From: Dyadobacter sp. 676
GTDB lineage: Bacteria > Bacteroidota > Bacteroidia > Cytophagales > Spirosomataceae
NCBI RefSeq assembly: GCF_040448675.1
Contig: NZ_CP159289.1
Coordinates: 434,001 to 498,000 of the forward strand
Direction of reading: 5' to 3'
DNA: 64,000 bases
In this document: positions 45,972-55,427 of the stretch, piece after piece
Position numbering within the stretch: the stretch's first letter is position 1
How the letters are laid out: each line of letters starts with the position of its first letter
The notes under the pieces: generated by a model
Told to the model about the DNA's origin: nothing
The model's input: the letters and a program-made list of their open reading frames with translations, nothing else
The model's database searches: none
Translations under genes and position numbers: made by a program

Positions 45972-47015
45972 ATGTTAAAGTTTGTTTACGGTTCTTTAAT
46001 TGCTATTGTCATTCTCGCCGGGATTACGGAGGTTGTTTTGAGGGTCAAATACGGCTTTTGTAACTCGCCGCTCTACATATCGGATCCTGATTTTGAATAT
46101 ATCTACGCACCCAACCAGGACGTAAAACGGTTCGGGCAGGTACTCAGAACGAACAGCTATTCGATGCGGAACGAAGAAGTGCTGCCTACCGACAGCCTAG
46201 TGATATTGCTGATCGGCGACTCGGTGGTGAACGGCGGCAGCCTTACCGATCAGGACAGTATCGCGTCGACATTGCTCGAAAAACGTTTCCTGAAAGATTT
46301 CGGAAAGCGCGTCCGTGTACTGAATATCTCCGCCGGTTCATGGGGCCCCGACAATATCGCCGCCTATCTCAAAAAATACGGCACTTTCAACGCAAGGCTG
46401 ATATGCCTCGTTACGAGCAGTCACGATGCACACGACATTATGTCGAACCAGAGCCCGGTGGGTATCGACCCCGGATGGCCCGACAAGCAGTATAAAGTGG
46501 CGTTGTACGAGCTTTGGGACCGCTACCGCTGGATCTTCTTTTATTATCTGGATACCCTTTTCCTGTCGCCGGAGCCGAAAAAAACTGAGGAAAAGATCGC
46601 GATCGTCAAGCCCCATGTGACCGACAGCGCGCACGTGGCCGCCGATGCGAAGGCCGTCGAGGACACCATTGCAGCCAAGAAGCTCAACGACGCCGGTATC
46701 CGCAAGCCGGGACTGGTATTCAATCCGGGTTACGAGCAGATTTACGAAATCGCGAAGCAGAGCAACATTCCGATGTTCATTTACCTGCATCCCGAAATTT
46801 CGGAGATCGATCTGGGACACTTTAACGACCAGGGACAGGAGATCATCGCATTCGCCAAAGAGAAGAACATCCGGCTGATAGACGAATTCCGGTTCGGCGT
46901 GTCGAAAGCCAATTACCGTAAAATGGATGTCGTCCATTTCAACAGCCGGGGCCAGGTTTTTCTGGCAAACAACCTGTACCCCTTGTTTCAGGAATACCTT
47001 AACCTCCATAAATGA
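45972..47015 (+). CDS. SGNH-hydrolase-like protein of the exopolysaccharide cluster
   Basis: A 347-residue protein with one N-terminal membrane helix ([20 protein letters not shown]) and an SGNH/GDSL-type domain: [13 protein letters not shown] (nucleophile Ser in GDS), [11 protein letters not shown] (oxyanion Gly) and a late [11 protein letters not shown] with the Asp-x-x-His pair in the expected place. These proteins often add or remove acetyl groups on polysaccharides, on the outer side of the inner membrane. ATG at 45972 is chosen over the TTG 3 bp upstream. Its stop overlaps the next gene's start (ATGA), and all the following genes are glycan genes. Confidence 0.83.
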   Translation: MLKFVYGSLIAIVILAGITEVVLRVKYGFCNSPLYISDPDFEYIYAPNQDVKRFGQVLRTNSYSMRNEEVLPTDSLVILLIGDSVVNGGSLTDQDSIASTLLEKRFLKDFGKRVRVLNISAGSWGPDNIAAYLKKYGTFNARLICLVTSSHDAHDIMSNQSPVGIDPGWPDKQYKVALYELWDRYRWIFFYYLDTLFLSPEPKKTEEKIAIVKPHVTDSAHVAADAKAVEDTIAAKKLNDAGIRKPGLVFNPGYEQIYEIAKQSNIPMFIYLHPEISEIDLGHFNDQGQEIIAFAKEKNIRLIDEFRFGVSKANYRKMDVVHFNSRGQVFLANNLYPLFQEYLNLHK

Positions 47016-48185
47016 TGCGCGTACTGATTGTTCACAACCAATTATGGGCGCATTACAAATCGAAGCTCTTCAGCGAGATCGGGAAGGCCATTGAAAAGGC
47101 CGACCCCGCCGACGAGTTTCTGGTGGCGCAAATCGCGTTGTACGAAGCAAGCCGGAAAGCCATGCAAGCCGACGACACGATCGTTTACGACTACCCGTAC
47201 CGGTTACTTTTCAGGCGAAGCCTCGACCAGGTCGGTTTGGGGGAAAGAAGGGCGGCGCTCTTTAAAATATTCCGTGAATACCGGCCCGACGTACTCAACA
47301 TTACCGGCTATTTCGACTGGGCGCAGGTGCTGCTGATGTTCTACGCGCGGTGGAAGGGAGTGAAAGTGGTGATTTCTTCCGAGTCTTCATCCGCTGACCA
47401 TAACCGGTCGGCCTGGAAAGAGTGGGTCAAAAAAGCAATCGTTAGCCGCGCCCACGCATTTTTTTGCTTTGGGAAAACCTCCGCCGAATACCTGGAAAGC
47501 CTGGGTGTAGCGAAACGCGCAATTGCGGTCCGAAACGCGGCGGTAATCGACGAGCAGGTGATCCGGGAACGTTACGACGAGGCAAAAAAAGCATTTGCTG
47601 CCAACACGGCGGAAAATGCCGTTCACAGAAAGTTCGTATATGTAGGAAGGCTGGCGGCGGAAAAGAACCTGAATACGCTGATCCGTGCATTTGCGAACGC
47701 CGGAAAACAGTCCGGTTCGGATTGGCAGCTTCTGCTTGTTGGTGACGGCCCGGAGCGGGAAGCGCTTCAAAAAGCTGGCCGACGGGCTGGGCATTGCAGG
47801 CAAGGTCGTTTTCGCGGGCGGTTTTCCGTGGTACCACGTGCCTGGCTGGCTGGCGCAGAGCGACGTGCTCGTGTTGCCGAGCAAGTCGGAACCGTGGGGG
47901 CTCGTGGTGAACGAAGCGATGGTTTGCGGAATGCCGGTGATCGTATCGCAAACTTGCGGTTGTGTGGGCGACCTCGTGCGGAATGGCGTCAACGGGTTTA
48001 CATTCGATTATACGCGACAAACTGATCTGGAAAAACATCTGAACTATTTTATCCAAAACCCCGACCGCATTGCCGGCATGGGGCTGGAATCCCTGAAATT
48101 AATCGCTCCTTTCGCTTCGGCGCCGGTGGCGGCCCAAATGGTAGAGACCTACCGGGAGCTGGCCGGCCAACGGAAAGGAGCCTGA
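47012..48185 (+). CDS. Glycosyltransferase family 4 (one frameshift)
   Basis: A GT-B glycosyltransferase of 390 residues after repair. The N-terminal domain starts [18 protein letters not shown]; the C-terminal UDP/GDP-sugar-binding domain has [20 protein letters not shown] and the EX7E motif in [20 protein letters not shown]. The frame breaks in a run of five A at 47769-47773; with four it reads [20 protein letters not shown] and runs through [14 protein letters not shown] to the stop at 48185. As written the protein would lose its nucleotide-binding half. It overlaps the SGNH gene by 4 bp and is followed 24 bp later by a second GT4. Confidence 0.9.
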
Positions 48186-48209
48186 CGAACACAACTATAC
48201 ATTCAAAGC

Positions 48210-49364
48210 ATGCGAATACTCAATATTTGTGCATATACATGGGCGATCGGAGGCCCGGCCCGCATTATTTACGACCACACCACGGAAGTTGTGAAGCAGG
48301 GCCACCAGGTTGATATCCTGAGTCCGATGACACCCGGAGAGAAAATGTACCCCGTGCCCGAGGGCGCACGCCTGATCCAGGTCGCGCGCACCACACCGGT
48401 GAGCAACTTTTACCGGGAATTCTCCATTGATTTGTACAAATACCTTAAAAAGCACATTCATGAATACGATGTGGTGCACATGCACGGCATCTGGCATTTC
48501 GGCAGCCTCGCGCCGTTCCTGATACCTTCCAGGGCAGTTAAGGTGATTACGATCCATGGATTGCTCGACAAATGGGCCGTGGCGCACAGCAAATGGAAAA
48601 AGGACCTCGTCACGTTTCTGTACCAGAAAAGGCTCCTTGGCGAAGCCGACCTCATCCAGATCAATAACACCGACGAAGAGGAGGACGTGATCCGCTACCT
48701 CGGCTATCGCCCCAAAAACATGGTGATTGTGCCCAACGGTATGAAGCTCGACGAGTATACCCGTTCCCATTTACCGGCAAAAGGCATTTTCAGGGCCAGA
48801 TACGGCATTTCGCCCGATCAGCAAATGGTACTGTTTATGGCGAGGCTCAACATCAAGAAAGGGCTCGACCTCCTTTTGCCCGCATTCGATAAGGTGCACC
48901 GGCTGTTACCCAACGCCCGGCTCGTGCTGGCCGGCCCTGACGACGGTTACCAGGCCGAAACGGAGGAATTTATCCGGAAACATAACCTCGGAGACCGCAT
49001 CAAGCTTGTAGGAATGCTGACCGACACCATCAAAAAAGAGGCATTAGCCGATGCCGACCTGTTCGTTTCGCCCTCCTACTCGGAAGGTTTTTCGATCGCC
49101 GTACTCGAAGCGATGACCTCGGGAGTACCCGCGCTCGTATCCGACCGCGTGGGTTTCGGCGATTATATAGCCAGGTACGACGCAGCTTACCTCACACCGT
49201 TGACAAGCGATGGCGTAGCCGAGGGCCTTCTTAAAATATTACAAGACAAAGCTTATGCCGAAGCCATCGCAAATCGAGCCTACAAGATGGTAACCGAAAA
49301 TTTTGACATCCGGGTGGTTGCCAATCAGTTATTGGAAGAATACAAGAAAGTTCAAAAAAAGTAA
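48210..49364 (+). CDS. Glycosyltransferase family 4
   Basis: A 384-residue GT-B enzyme. The N-terminal domain contains AYTWAIGGPARIIYDHTTEV and VVHMHGIWHF; the C-terminal domain has FMARLNIKKGLDLLLPAFDK, then VLAGPDDGYQ and the EX7E motif in EGFSIAVLEAMTSGVPALVS. Probably transfers a hexose from a nucleotide sugar to the growing lipid-linked repeat unit. It follows the first GT4 by 24 bp in the same direction. Donor and acceptor cannot be assigned from sequence. Confidence 0.92.
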   Translation: MRILNICAYTWAIGGPARIIYDHTTEVVKQGHQVDILSPMTPGEKMYPVPEGARLIQVARTTPVSNFYREFSIDLYKYLKKHIHEYDVVHMHGIWHFGSLAPFLIPSRAVKVITIHGLLDKWAVAHSKWKKDLVTFLYQKRLLGEADLIQINNTDEEEDVIRYLGYRPKNMVIVPNGMKLDEYTRSHLPAKGIFRARYGISPDQQMVLFMARLNIKKGLDLLLPAFDKVHRLLPNARLVLAGPDDGYQAETEEFIRKHNLGDRIKLVGMLTDTIKKEALADADLFVSPSYSEGFSIAVLEAMTSGVPALVSDRVGFGDYIARYDAAYLTPLTSDGVAEGLLKILQDKAYAEAIANRAYKMVTENFDIRVVANQLLEEYKKVQKK

Positions 49365-49365
49365 C

Positions 49366-49373
49366 TACATTTG
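49366..49373 (+). promoter_or_regulatory. Possible internal promoter before the first GT2 gene
   Basis: TACATTTG matches the -7 consensus directly after the stop codon of the second GT4. The 69-bp gap also holds a GC-rich imperfect hairpin (about 49389-49419). No good -33 partner is visible, so this is tentative. Confidence 0.35.
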
Positions 49374-49433
49374 CTCCCGAAGTAACCGCTAACCGGCACC
49401 GGCGAACGGCGCCGGTCCTGTTTCCAAGCCAGT

Positions 49434-50360
49434 ATGGTCGATTTATCCGTCATCATTTTAACACACAACGAATCCAGGCACATTGGCAGGTGTATTCAGA
49501 GCCTGTTGCAGGTTACCGACAAAATTTTCATTGTAGATTCTTTCTCAACCGACGACACCGTAGCGATCGCCGAAAGCTTCGGCGCTACCGTGGTGCAAAA
49601 TCCCTGGGTTTCGTACGCATTCCAGTTCAATTTCGGCATTCGCAATAACCCGTTCAAGACCGAATGGCTTATGCGAATGGATGCGGACGAATATATCACC
49701 GCCGAACTCGCTCACGAGTTGAATACATCACTGCGAAGTTTCCAGGAGGATATCTCCGGCTTGTACATCAAGCGGCGGGTGATTTTCATGGAAAAATGGA
49801 TCCGTCGCGGCGGCTATTACCCTATCTGGCTCCTGCGCGTGTGGCGGAGCGGGCTGGGCATCTGCGAAGAGCTCTGGATGGACGAGCATATCAAACTCAG
49901 CAGCGGCACTACGGCTCAATTACAGCACGATATCGTCGATCATAACCTCAACAACCTCACATGGTGGACGCAAAAGCATAACAATTACGCAATCCGGGAG
50001 GTGATTGACCTATTGAACATTAAATATAACTTTGATAGCAAGGAGACGGTTAAGCCCAGTTTCTGGGGCAGCCAGGAACAGCGTACGCGTTTCCTGAAAA
50101 TCAAATACGCCAGTATGCCGCTTTTCACGAGGCCGTTCATTTATTTCATATTCAGGTACTTTTTCAAATTGGGCTTTCTGGATGGAACAAAGGGGCTGAT
50201 GTGGCACGTTTTACAGGGGTTTTGGTACCGCTTCCTGGTGGACGCCAAGATATACGAAGTGTACCACCGCGCCGGGCGCGACAAAGAAGCAATTATTTCA
50301 CATTTCAGGACGGAATATGGAAAAGACCTCAGAAACCCAAACCAATCTGTCCGTATATAA
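49434..50360 (+). CDS. Glycosyltransferase family 2
   Basis: A 308-residue GT-A enzyme. MVDLSVIILTHNESRHIGRC is the N-terminal nucleotide-binding strand, IVDSFSTDDTVAIAESFGAT follows, and WLMRMDADEYITAELA carries the DxD-type metal motif. A helical C-terminal region (YFIFRYFFKLGFLDGTKGLM) is amphipathic and may contact the membrane. The sequence resembles WcaA/WaaE-like glycosyltransferases. Its end overlaps the start of the acetyltransferase gene by 44 bp, an unusually long overlap for this cluster. Confidence 0.92.
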   Translation: MVDLSVIILTHNESRHIGRCIQSLLQVTDKIFIVDSFSTDDTVAIAESFGATVVQNPWVSYAFQFNFGIRNNPFKTEWLMRMDADEYITAELAHELNTSLRSFQEDISGLYIKRRVIFMEKWIRRGGYYPIWLLRVWRSGLGICEELWMDEHIKLSSGTTAQLQHDIVDHNLNNLTWWTQKHNNYAIREVIDLLNIKYNFDSKETVKPSFWGSQEQRTRFLKIKYASMPLFTRPFIYFIFRYFFKLGFLDGTKGLMWHVLQGFWYRFLVDAKIYEVYHRAGRDKEAIISHFRTEYGKDLRNPNQSVRI

Positions 50361-50883
50361 CAACGACTGGTACAGGCCGGGCAGCTATCCGAGGCTGATC
50401 GGCTGGTACCTGCTCAACCGGTTGTTCATTCACACACATATCCCGTATCCGTCGGCATTCAAAGCGGCGCTGCTGCGGCTGTTCGGGGCGAAGATCGGAC
50501 GCGGCGTGGTGATCAAGCCGAAGGTAAATATCAAATATCCGTGGTTCCTGCACATCGGCGACCATGTCTGGATCGGCGAGAATGTGTGGATCGACAACCT
50601 CACTTTGGTGACTATTGAATCAAATGCATGTTTGTCGCAGGGTGCAATGCTGCTCACCGGCAATCATAATTACCGGAAAAGCACTTTCGACCTGATCGTA
50701 AAGCCGATAACCCTCGGTCCCGGCTCGTGGATCGGCGCCCAAGCGACGGTTTGCCCGGGCGTGCAGGTGGGCTCTCATGCGCTGTTAACGGTGGGTTCGG
50801 TAGCGACGGGCCATCTGGAACCTTACGGGATTTACCAGGGAAATCCCGCGAAATATGTCAAAACAAGAACTATAACCAGTTGA
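50317..50883 (+). CDS. WcaF-like exopolysaccharide O-acetyltransferase
   Basis: A 188-residue left-handed beta-helix protein. Hexapeptide repeats run from about residue 65 (AKIGRGVVIKPKVNIKYPWF, HIGDHVWIGENVWIDNLTLV) to 180 (VCPGVQVGSHALLTVGSVAT, YQGNPAKYVK). GNHNYRKSTFDL has the catalytic His of WcaF-type enzymes, which acetylate sugars of colanic acid-like polymers. The gene overlaps its upstream and downstream neighbours (44 bp and 4 bp), so expression is tightly coupled. Confidence 0.92.
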   Translation: MEKTSETQTNLSVYNNDWYRPGSYPRLIGWYLLNRLFIHTHIPYPSAFKAALLRLFGAKIGRGVVIKPKVNIKYPWFLHIGDHVWIGENVWIDNLTLVTIESNACLSQGAMLLTGNHNYRKSTFDLIVKPITLGPGSWIGAQATVCPGVQVGSHALLTVGSVATGHLEPYGIYQGNPAKYVKTRTITS

Positions 50884-51623
50884 AAGTAAGCATTCTTACG
50901 GTTGTTTATAATGGAGCCGCGACGATCCGCCACTGTATCGACTCCGTGCTTGGGCAGGATTACGCCGAAGTCGAATACATTGTCGTCGACGGAAATTCCA
51001 GTGATGGTACGCAGGAAATCGTTCGATCGTATGGCGACAAAATCGCGCATTTTCTAAGCGAACCCGACGCCGGAATTTACGACGCCATGAACAAAGGCAT
51101 ACAATTGGCAACCGGGGATGTGATAGGAATATTGAATGCCGACGATTTTTACGCGTATCCGTCGGTGATCAGCGATGTAGCCGAGGTACTGGCTTCCGGC
51201 GACTTCGACGCTTCCTATGGAGATCTTGAATATATTGATGCGAACGATGCAACGATCGTGCGCCGGAAGTGGGTCTCTGGTGCATATAAGGCAGGTGCAT
51301 TCCTGAACGGATGGATGCCGCCTCACCCGACTTTTTTCGTCAGGAAAGAAGTTTACAACGCGCACGGTAATTTCCGCCTCGATCTGGGAAGCGCGGCCGA
51401 TTATGAGCTTATGCTGCGATTCGTGCACCGCGAGAAAATCAGGCTGGCATACGTGCCGAAGGTCCTCGTGAAAATGCGGGCCGGCGGAGTCAGCAACAGC
51501 ACACTAAAAAACCGTATTGCGGCTAACCGCAACGACCGGCTCGCATGGAAAATCAACAATCTGGAACCGAGGTTTTACACTTTGTGGTTAAAACCTTTGA
51601 GAAAAATAATTCAATTTATCTAA
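50880..51623 (+). CDS. Glycosyltransferase family 2 (WcaA/WcaE-like), TTG start
   Basis: A 247-residue GT-A enzyme starting KVSILTVVYNGAATIRHCID, with VVDGNSSDGTQEIV and the DxD-type motif in GILNADDFYAY. The central WMPPHPTFFVRKEVYNAHGN is typical of WcaE/WcaA-like enzymes. No ATG is available: the family's N-terminal strand begins at a TTG (50880-50882) that overlaps the stop codon of the acetyltransferase gene (TTGA). An upstream longer frame would run across the acetyltransferase gene and is rejected. Confidence 0.88.
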   Translation: MKVSILTVVYNGAATIRHCIDSVLGQDYAEVEYIVVDGNSSDGTQEIVRSYGDKIAHFLSEPDAGIYDAMNKGIQLATGDVIGILNADDFYAYPSVISDVAEVLASGDFDASYGDLEYIDANDATIVRRKWVSGAYKAGAFLNGWMPPHPTFFVRKEVYNAHGNFRLDLGSAADYELMLRFVHREKIRLAYVPKVLVKMRAGGVSNSTLKNRIAANRNDRLAWKINNLEPRFYTLWLKPLRKIIQFI

Positions 51624-51773
51624 GGACAGGAAGTCAACCGGAGTATCGTAAACCAAATGGTAAATATTTTGATAATCAGCCGTTTGCATATTTCAATTAT
51701 TGGTATATATTTCGACATCTGAATAAGGACTTTCAGGTCCGTCCTCAACGCACTTCACTAATTGACAGGTATT

Positions 51774-52964
51774 ATGGAACTACAACTACCTCTGCAGATA
51801 CTTACCGAAGGGAACGTCAACTCGCTCGTTCATCACGACATTTACCAATGCCTGCTCTCGTTTTTGATCGCATGTTTTTTATCCATCATCTCCATCCCTA
51901 TCATTATTAACCTTTCGAACCTCCTGCACCTGACGGCCAAGCCGGGTTTCAGGAGTTCGCACGAAACGGAAACACCTACCCTGGGGGGGATCGCCATATT
52001 TGCAGCCACGCTGATCGCCTATTTCCTCTGGCCGCATTCGGAGAATATCCTTGATTCCAACCTGATCAGCCTGGCGATGACCGGCGTAATCATCCTTTTT
52101 TTCCTGGGGATCAAGGACGATATTCTGGCCGTCGACCCCACCAAAAAGCTCATTATCCAGATTTTTGCATCGCTGATACTTGTGGCGATGGGCAATTTCA
52201 AAGTCGATAACTTCTACGGGATATTCGGTATTCACGGCGTTTCCGATTTCATCAGCATCCCGCTGACCGTCTTCATTTTCATCGCCATTATCAATGCGAT
52301 TAACCTCATCGACGGGATCGACGGGCTGGCGGGCGGTATCAGCCTCATCGCCGGGCTCGGGTTCGGTATCTGGTTTATCGCCAACGACCATTTCTCGTTC
52401 GGTTGCCTTGCATTCGCGATGTCGGGCTCCCTGCTGGGCTTCCTCCGTTTCAATTTTTCCAAAACGAGCAAGATTTTTATGGGCGATACGGGCTCGCTGA
52501 TCGTCGGCTATCTGCTGTCGATCTTCTCCGTGGAATTCCTGTCGCTCAATGTCGGCTACCTGCACGATCCGAATGCCTATTTCAATGCGCCGATTATCGT
52601 AATGGTACTCCTTATTGTCCCGATCTTCGACACGCTGCGCGTCTTTATTGTGCGTATTTTCAAAGGCGGCTCGCCTTTTGTGGCCGACCGTAACCACATG
52701 CACCATATCCTGATCGACAACGGTCTGAACCACTTCTGGGCTTCGTTTACGCTCTGGATGGTGACGATCGTGAACACGGCGTTGTTCTTCGCGTTCCATG
52801 GCAACATCACCAACACCGCCTCCCTTTACATTTACATCGGAATGTTCGGGGTGTACATGGTATTTGCCTATTTTCTCAAAAAACGCATTGTTTCCGTAAA
52901 AGAGCGGAAAAATTTGGCTAAAAGCCCGTCACTGGCCGACGACGACCTTTCCACGTTCCAGTAA
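51774..52964 (+). CDS. WecA/MraY-family undecaprenyl-phosphate sugar-1-phosphate transferase
   Basis: A 396-residue polytopic membrane protein with about ten or eleven helices. Family motifs are present: TLGGIAIFAAT, LGIKDDILAVDPTKKL (catalytic Asp-Asp), NAINLIDGIDGLAGG, FMGDTGSLIVGYL and DRNHMHHILIDNGL, the His-rich cytoplasmic loop of WecA-type enzymes. It would start polymer synthesis by moving GlcNAc-1-phosphate or a similar sugar onto undecaprenyl phosphate. ATG at 51774 is preferred to the in-frame TTG at 51762. As last gene of the cluster it gives the cluster a lipid-linked initiating step; no flippase or polymerase is in the window. Confidence 0.93.
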   Translation: MELQLPLQILTEGNVNSLVHHDIYQCLLSFLIACFLSIISIPIIINLSNLLHLTAKPGFRSSHETETPTLGGIAIFAATLIAYFLWPHSENILDSNLISLAMTGVIILFFLGIKDDILAVDPTKKLIIQIFASLILVAMGNFKVDNFYGIFGIHGVSDFISIPLTVFIFIAIINAINLIDGIDGLAGGISLIAGLGFGIWFIANDHFSFGCLAFAMSGSLLGFLRFNFSKTSKIFMGDTGSLIVGYLLSIFSVEFLSLNVGYLHDPNAYFNAPIIVMVLLIVPIFDTLRVFIVRIFKGGSPFVADRNHMHHILIDNGLNHFWASFTLWMVTIVNTALFFAFHGNITNTASLYIYIGMFGVYMVFAYFLKKRIVSVKERKNLAKSPSLADDDLSTFQ

Positions 52965-53079
52965 CCGGCCGCGACGGGCCGCCCCGAAACGGCAATGAAT
53001 TTCTCACGAATACCTTATCCCGATTCATTGCGATGAACCGAATGTTTGTACCTTAGCGCGAAACATCGTCCACTTAGGT

Positions 53080-55353
53080 ATGAACAAAAAGATCAGAAAA
53101 GAAGACGCGCTATACTACCATTCCAAGGGTAGGCCAGGAAAAATACAGGTTATTCCCACCAAAGAAACGAGTACCCAACGCGACCTTTCGCTTGCCTATT
53201 CGCCCGGCGTGGCAGAGCCCTGTCTGGAAATCGCCGACAATGTAGAAAACGCCTATCAATATACTGCCAAGGGCAATCTGGTAGCGGTTATCAGCAATGG
53301 TACCGCGGTGCTGGGGCTTGGCGATATCGGCCCGGAAGCTTCCAAACCTGTCATGGAAGGCAAGGGGCTCCTCTTCAAAATTTATGCGGACATCGACGTT
53401 TTTGATATAGAACTCAACACCAAGGACGTCGACGAATTTGTAAGGACCGTCAAAATCCTCGAACCAACTTTCGGCGGGGTCAACCTCGAAGACATCAAAG
53501 CTCCCGAATGTTTCGACATCGAAGAGCGGCTCAAAAAAGAGCTGAACATTCCCGTGATGCACGACGACCAGCATGGTACGGCGATAATCAGCGCCGCGGC
53601 GATGCTGAATGCGCTGAAACTCGTTAACAAGGATATCAACGACATTCGTGTCGTCGTCTCGGGCGCGGGCGCGTCCGCGGTTTCGTGTACGAAGCTGTAC
53701 CTCGCATTGGGTGCAAACCCGAAAAACATCGCCATGTTCGATACCAAAGGCCATATCCACAATGGCCGGACGGACCTGAGCGAAATGAAAAAGCAATTCG
53801 CGACCGACAATGTTTACGAATCGCTCGAAGCAGCCATGGTGGGGGCCGACCTTTTTCTCGGTCTCTCGACGGCGAACATTGTCACCAAGGAAATGGTCAA
53901 ATCCATGGCCAAGGACCCGATCGTACTTGCAATGGCCAATCCGAACCCGGAAATCCCCTACCCCGACGCTGTAGAGGCACGGGAGGACGTGATCATGGCA
54001 ACGGGTCGGTCGGATTACCCCAACCAGGTAAATAACGTGCTGGGCTTCCCGTACATATTCAGGGGCGCGCTCGACGTACGCGCGACGGAAATCAACGAGG
54101 AAATGAAACTGGCCGCCGTTCACGCCCTGGCCGATCTTGCCACCAAGCCTGTGCCCGACATCGTAAACCTCGCTTACAACGAGACGAACATCGTTTTTGG
54201 TAAAAATTATATTATTCCAAAACCGGTAGACCCGCGCCTGCTGACGACCGTCGCGCCTGCTGTGGCTAAGGCCGCCATCGCGACCGGCGTGGCAAGACGG
54301 GTAATTACGGATTGGGACGCTTACGAGCAGGAACTCTCGAACCGTCTCGGCCGTAACGAGCAGATCTCGCGCGTGATCCTCAACAAGGCGAAACTCGCCC
54401 CGAAGAAAGTCGTTTTCGCGGATGCCGAAAACATCCAGGTGCTCCGCGCGGCTCAACAGGTGCGCGACGAAGGCATTGCCACGCCGATCCTGCTGGGCAA
54501 CAAGGAAACCATCCTGCATTTGATCCGCGAAAGCAAACTCGACCTCGCCGACGTATCGATCATCGACCCGCGCGCCGAGGAAAGCGAGCCGATGATCGAG
54601 AAATATGCTTCGAAACTGTTCGACAAGCGTAAAAGAAAGGGCCTTACCCCTATCGAAGCCCGCCGTACGATGTATTTCAAAAGCTACTTCGGGTCGATGA
54701 TGGTCGAAAACGGAGAGGCGGACGCATTTATTTCCGGTCTGACGAGGACCTATCCCGACACGATCCGCCCCGCATTGCACGTGATCGGCAAGCAGGAAGG
54801 CGTCAACAAAGTAGCGGGTATGTACATTCTGCTCACGCCCAAAGGGCCGCTGTTCTTCTCGGACACCACCGTGAACCTCGACCCGACCGTCGACGACATC
54901 GTGGAAATCACCGAGTTAACAGCAAAAGCCGTTGAACGCTTCAATATCCAGCCACGCATTGCATTGGTAACCTACGCCAACTACGGAAGCGCCAAAGGTG
55001 CCGACGCCGAGAAAATGCGCGACGCCACTGCCATTCTGAAAAAGCGTAACCCGTCCATGATCGTGGAAGGTGAAATGCAGGCGCACCTGGCATTCAATAC
55101 GGCATTGTTGAAGGAAAACCACCCGTTCAGCGACCTGGTCGACGGCGGTGCCAACACGTTGATCTTCCCGAACCTCTCGGCCAGCAACATCGCTTACAAC
55201 CTGCTTAAAGAAGCGGCAGAACTCGAAACCATCGGCCCCATCCTGCTCGGCTTGAAAAAGCCGGTGCACGTGCTGCAATTGGGTAGTTCGGTGCGCGAGA
55301 TCGTGAACATGGTGGCAATAGCCGTCGTGGAAGCGCAGATGAAAGGTAATTGA
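53080..55353 (+). CDS. maeB: NADP-dependent malic enzyme with phosphotransacetylase-like domain
   Basis: A 757-residue MaeB-type enzyme. The malic enzyme half (about 1-420) has [31 protein letters not shown] and [20 protein letters not shown] (NADP-binding); the C-terminal half (about 430-757) is a phosphotransacetylase-like domain ([40 protein letters not shown]) that is regulatory and usually not catalytic in these hybrids. It converts malate to pyruvate and CO2 with NADPH. Length is normal. It is followed by a perfect 19-bp terminator. Confidence 0.96.
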   Translation: MNKKIRKEDALYYHSKGRPGKIQVIPTKETSTQRDLSLAYSPGVAEPCLEIADNVENAYQYTAKGNLVAVISNGTAVLGLGDIGPEASKPVMEGKGLLFKIYADIDVFDIELNTKDVDEFVRTVKILEPTFGGVNLEDIKAPECFDIEERLKKELNIPVMHDDQHGTAIISAAAMLNALKLVNKDINDIRVVVSGAGASAVSCTKLYLALGANPKNIAMFDTKGHIHNGRTDLSEMKKQFATDNVYESLEAAMVGADLFLGLSTANIVTKEMVKSMAKDPIVLAMANPNPEIPYPDAVEAREDVIMATGRSDYPNQVNNVLGFPYIFRGALDVRATEINEEMKLAAVHALADLATKPVPDIVNLAYNETNIVFGKNYIIPKPVDPRLLTTVAPAVAKAAIATGVARRVITDWDAYEQELSNRLGRNEQISRVILNKAKLAPKKVVFADAENIQVLRAAQQVRDEGIATPILLGNKETILHLIRESKLDLADVSIIDPRAEESEPMIEKYASKLFDKRKRKGLTPIEARRTMYFKSYFGSMMVENGEADAFISGLTRTYPDTIRPALHVIGKQEGVNKVAGMYILLTPKGPLFFSDTTVNLDPTVDDIVEITELTAKAVERFNIQPRIALVTYANYGSAKGADAEKMRDATAILKKRNPSMIVEGEMQAHLAFNTALLKENHPFSDLVDGGANTLIFPNLSASNIAYNLLKEAAELETIGPILLGLKKPVHVLQLGSSVREIVNMVAIAVVEAQMKGN

Positions 55354-55370
55354 TGCTTTTTGATATTGTT

Positions 55371-55414
55371 TTAAACTAAAACTGCCCGGGTCGTTCCGGG
55401 CAGTTTTAGTTTAA
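55371..55414. terminator. Bidirectional intrinsic terminator
   Basis: A perfect 19-bp inverted repeat (55371-55389 and 55396-55414, core AACTGCCCGG/CCGGGCAGTT) with a 6-base loop, bordered by A- and T-rich arms, between the convergent maeB and GH2 genes. Confidence 0.88.
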
Positions 55415-55427
55415 ATGCAATGCTTGA

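Noticed and set aside
53110..54780. A 556-codon open frame on the minus strand
   Set aside because: It is antisense to the malic enzyme gene, which is well conserved. The product resembles no family.
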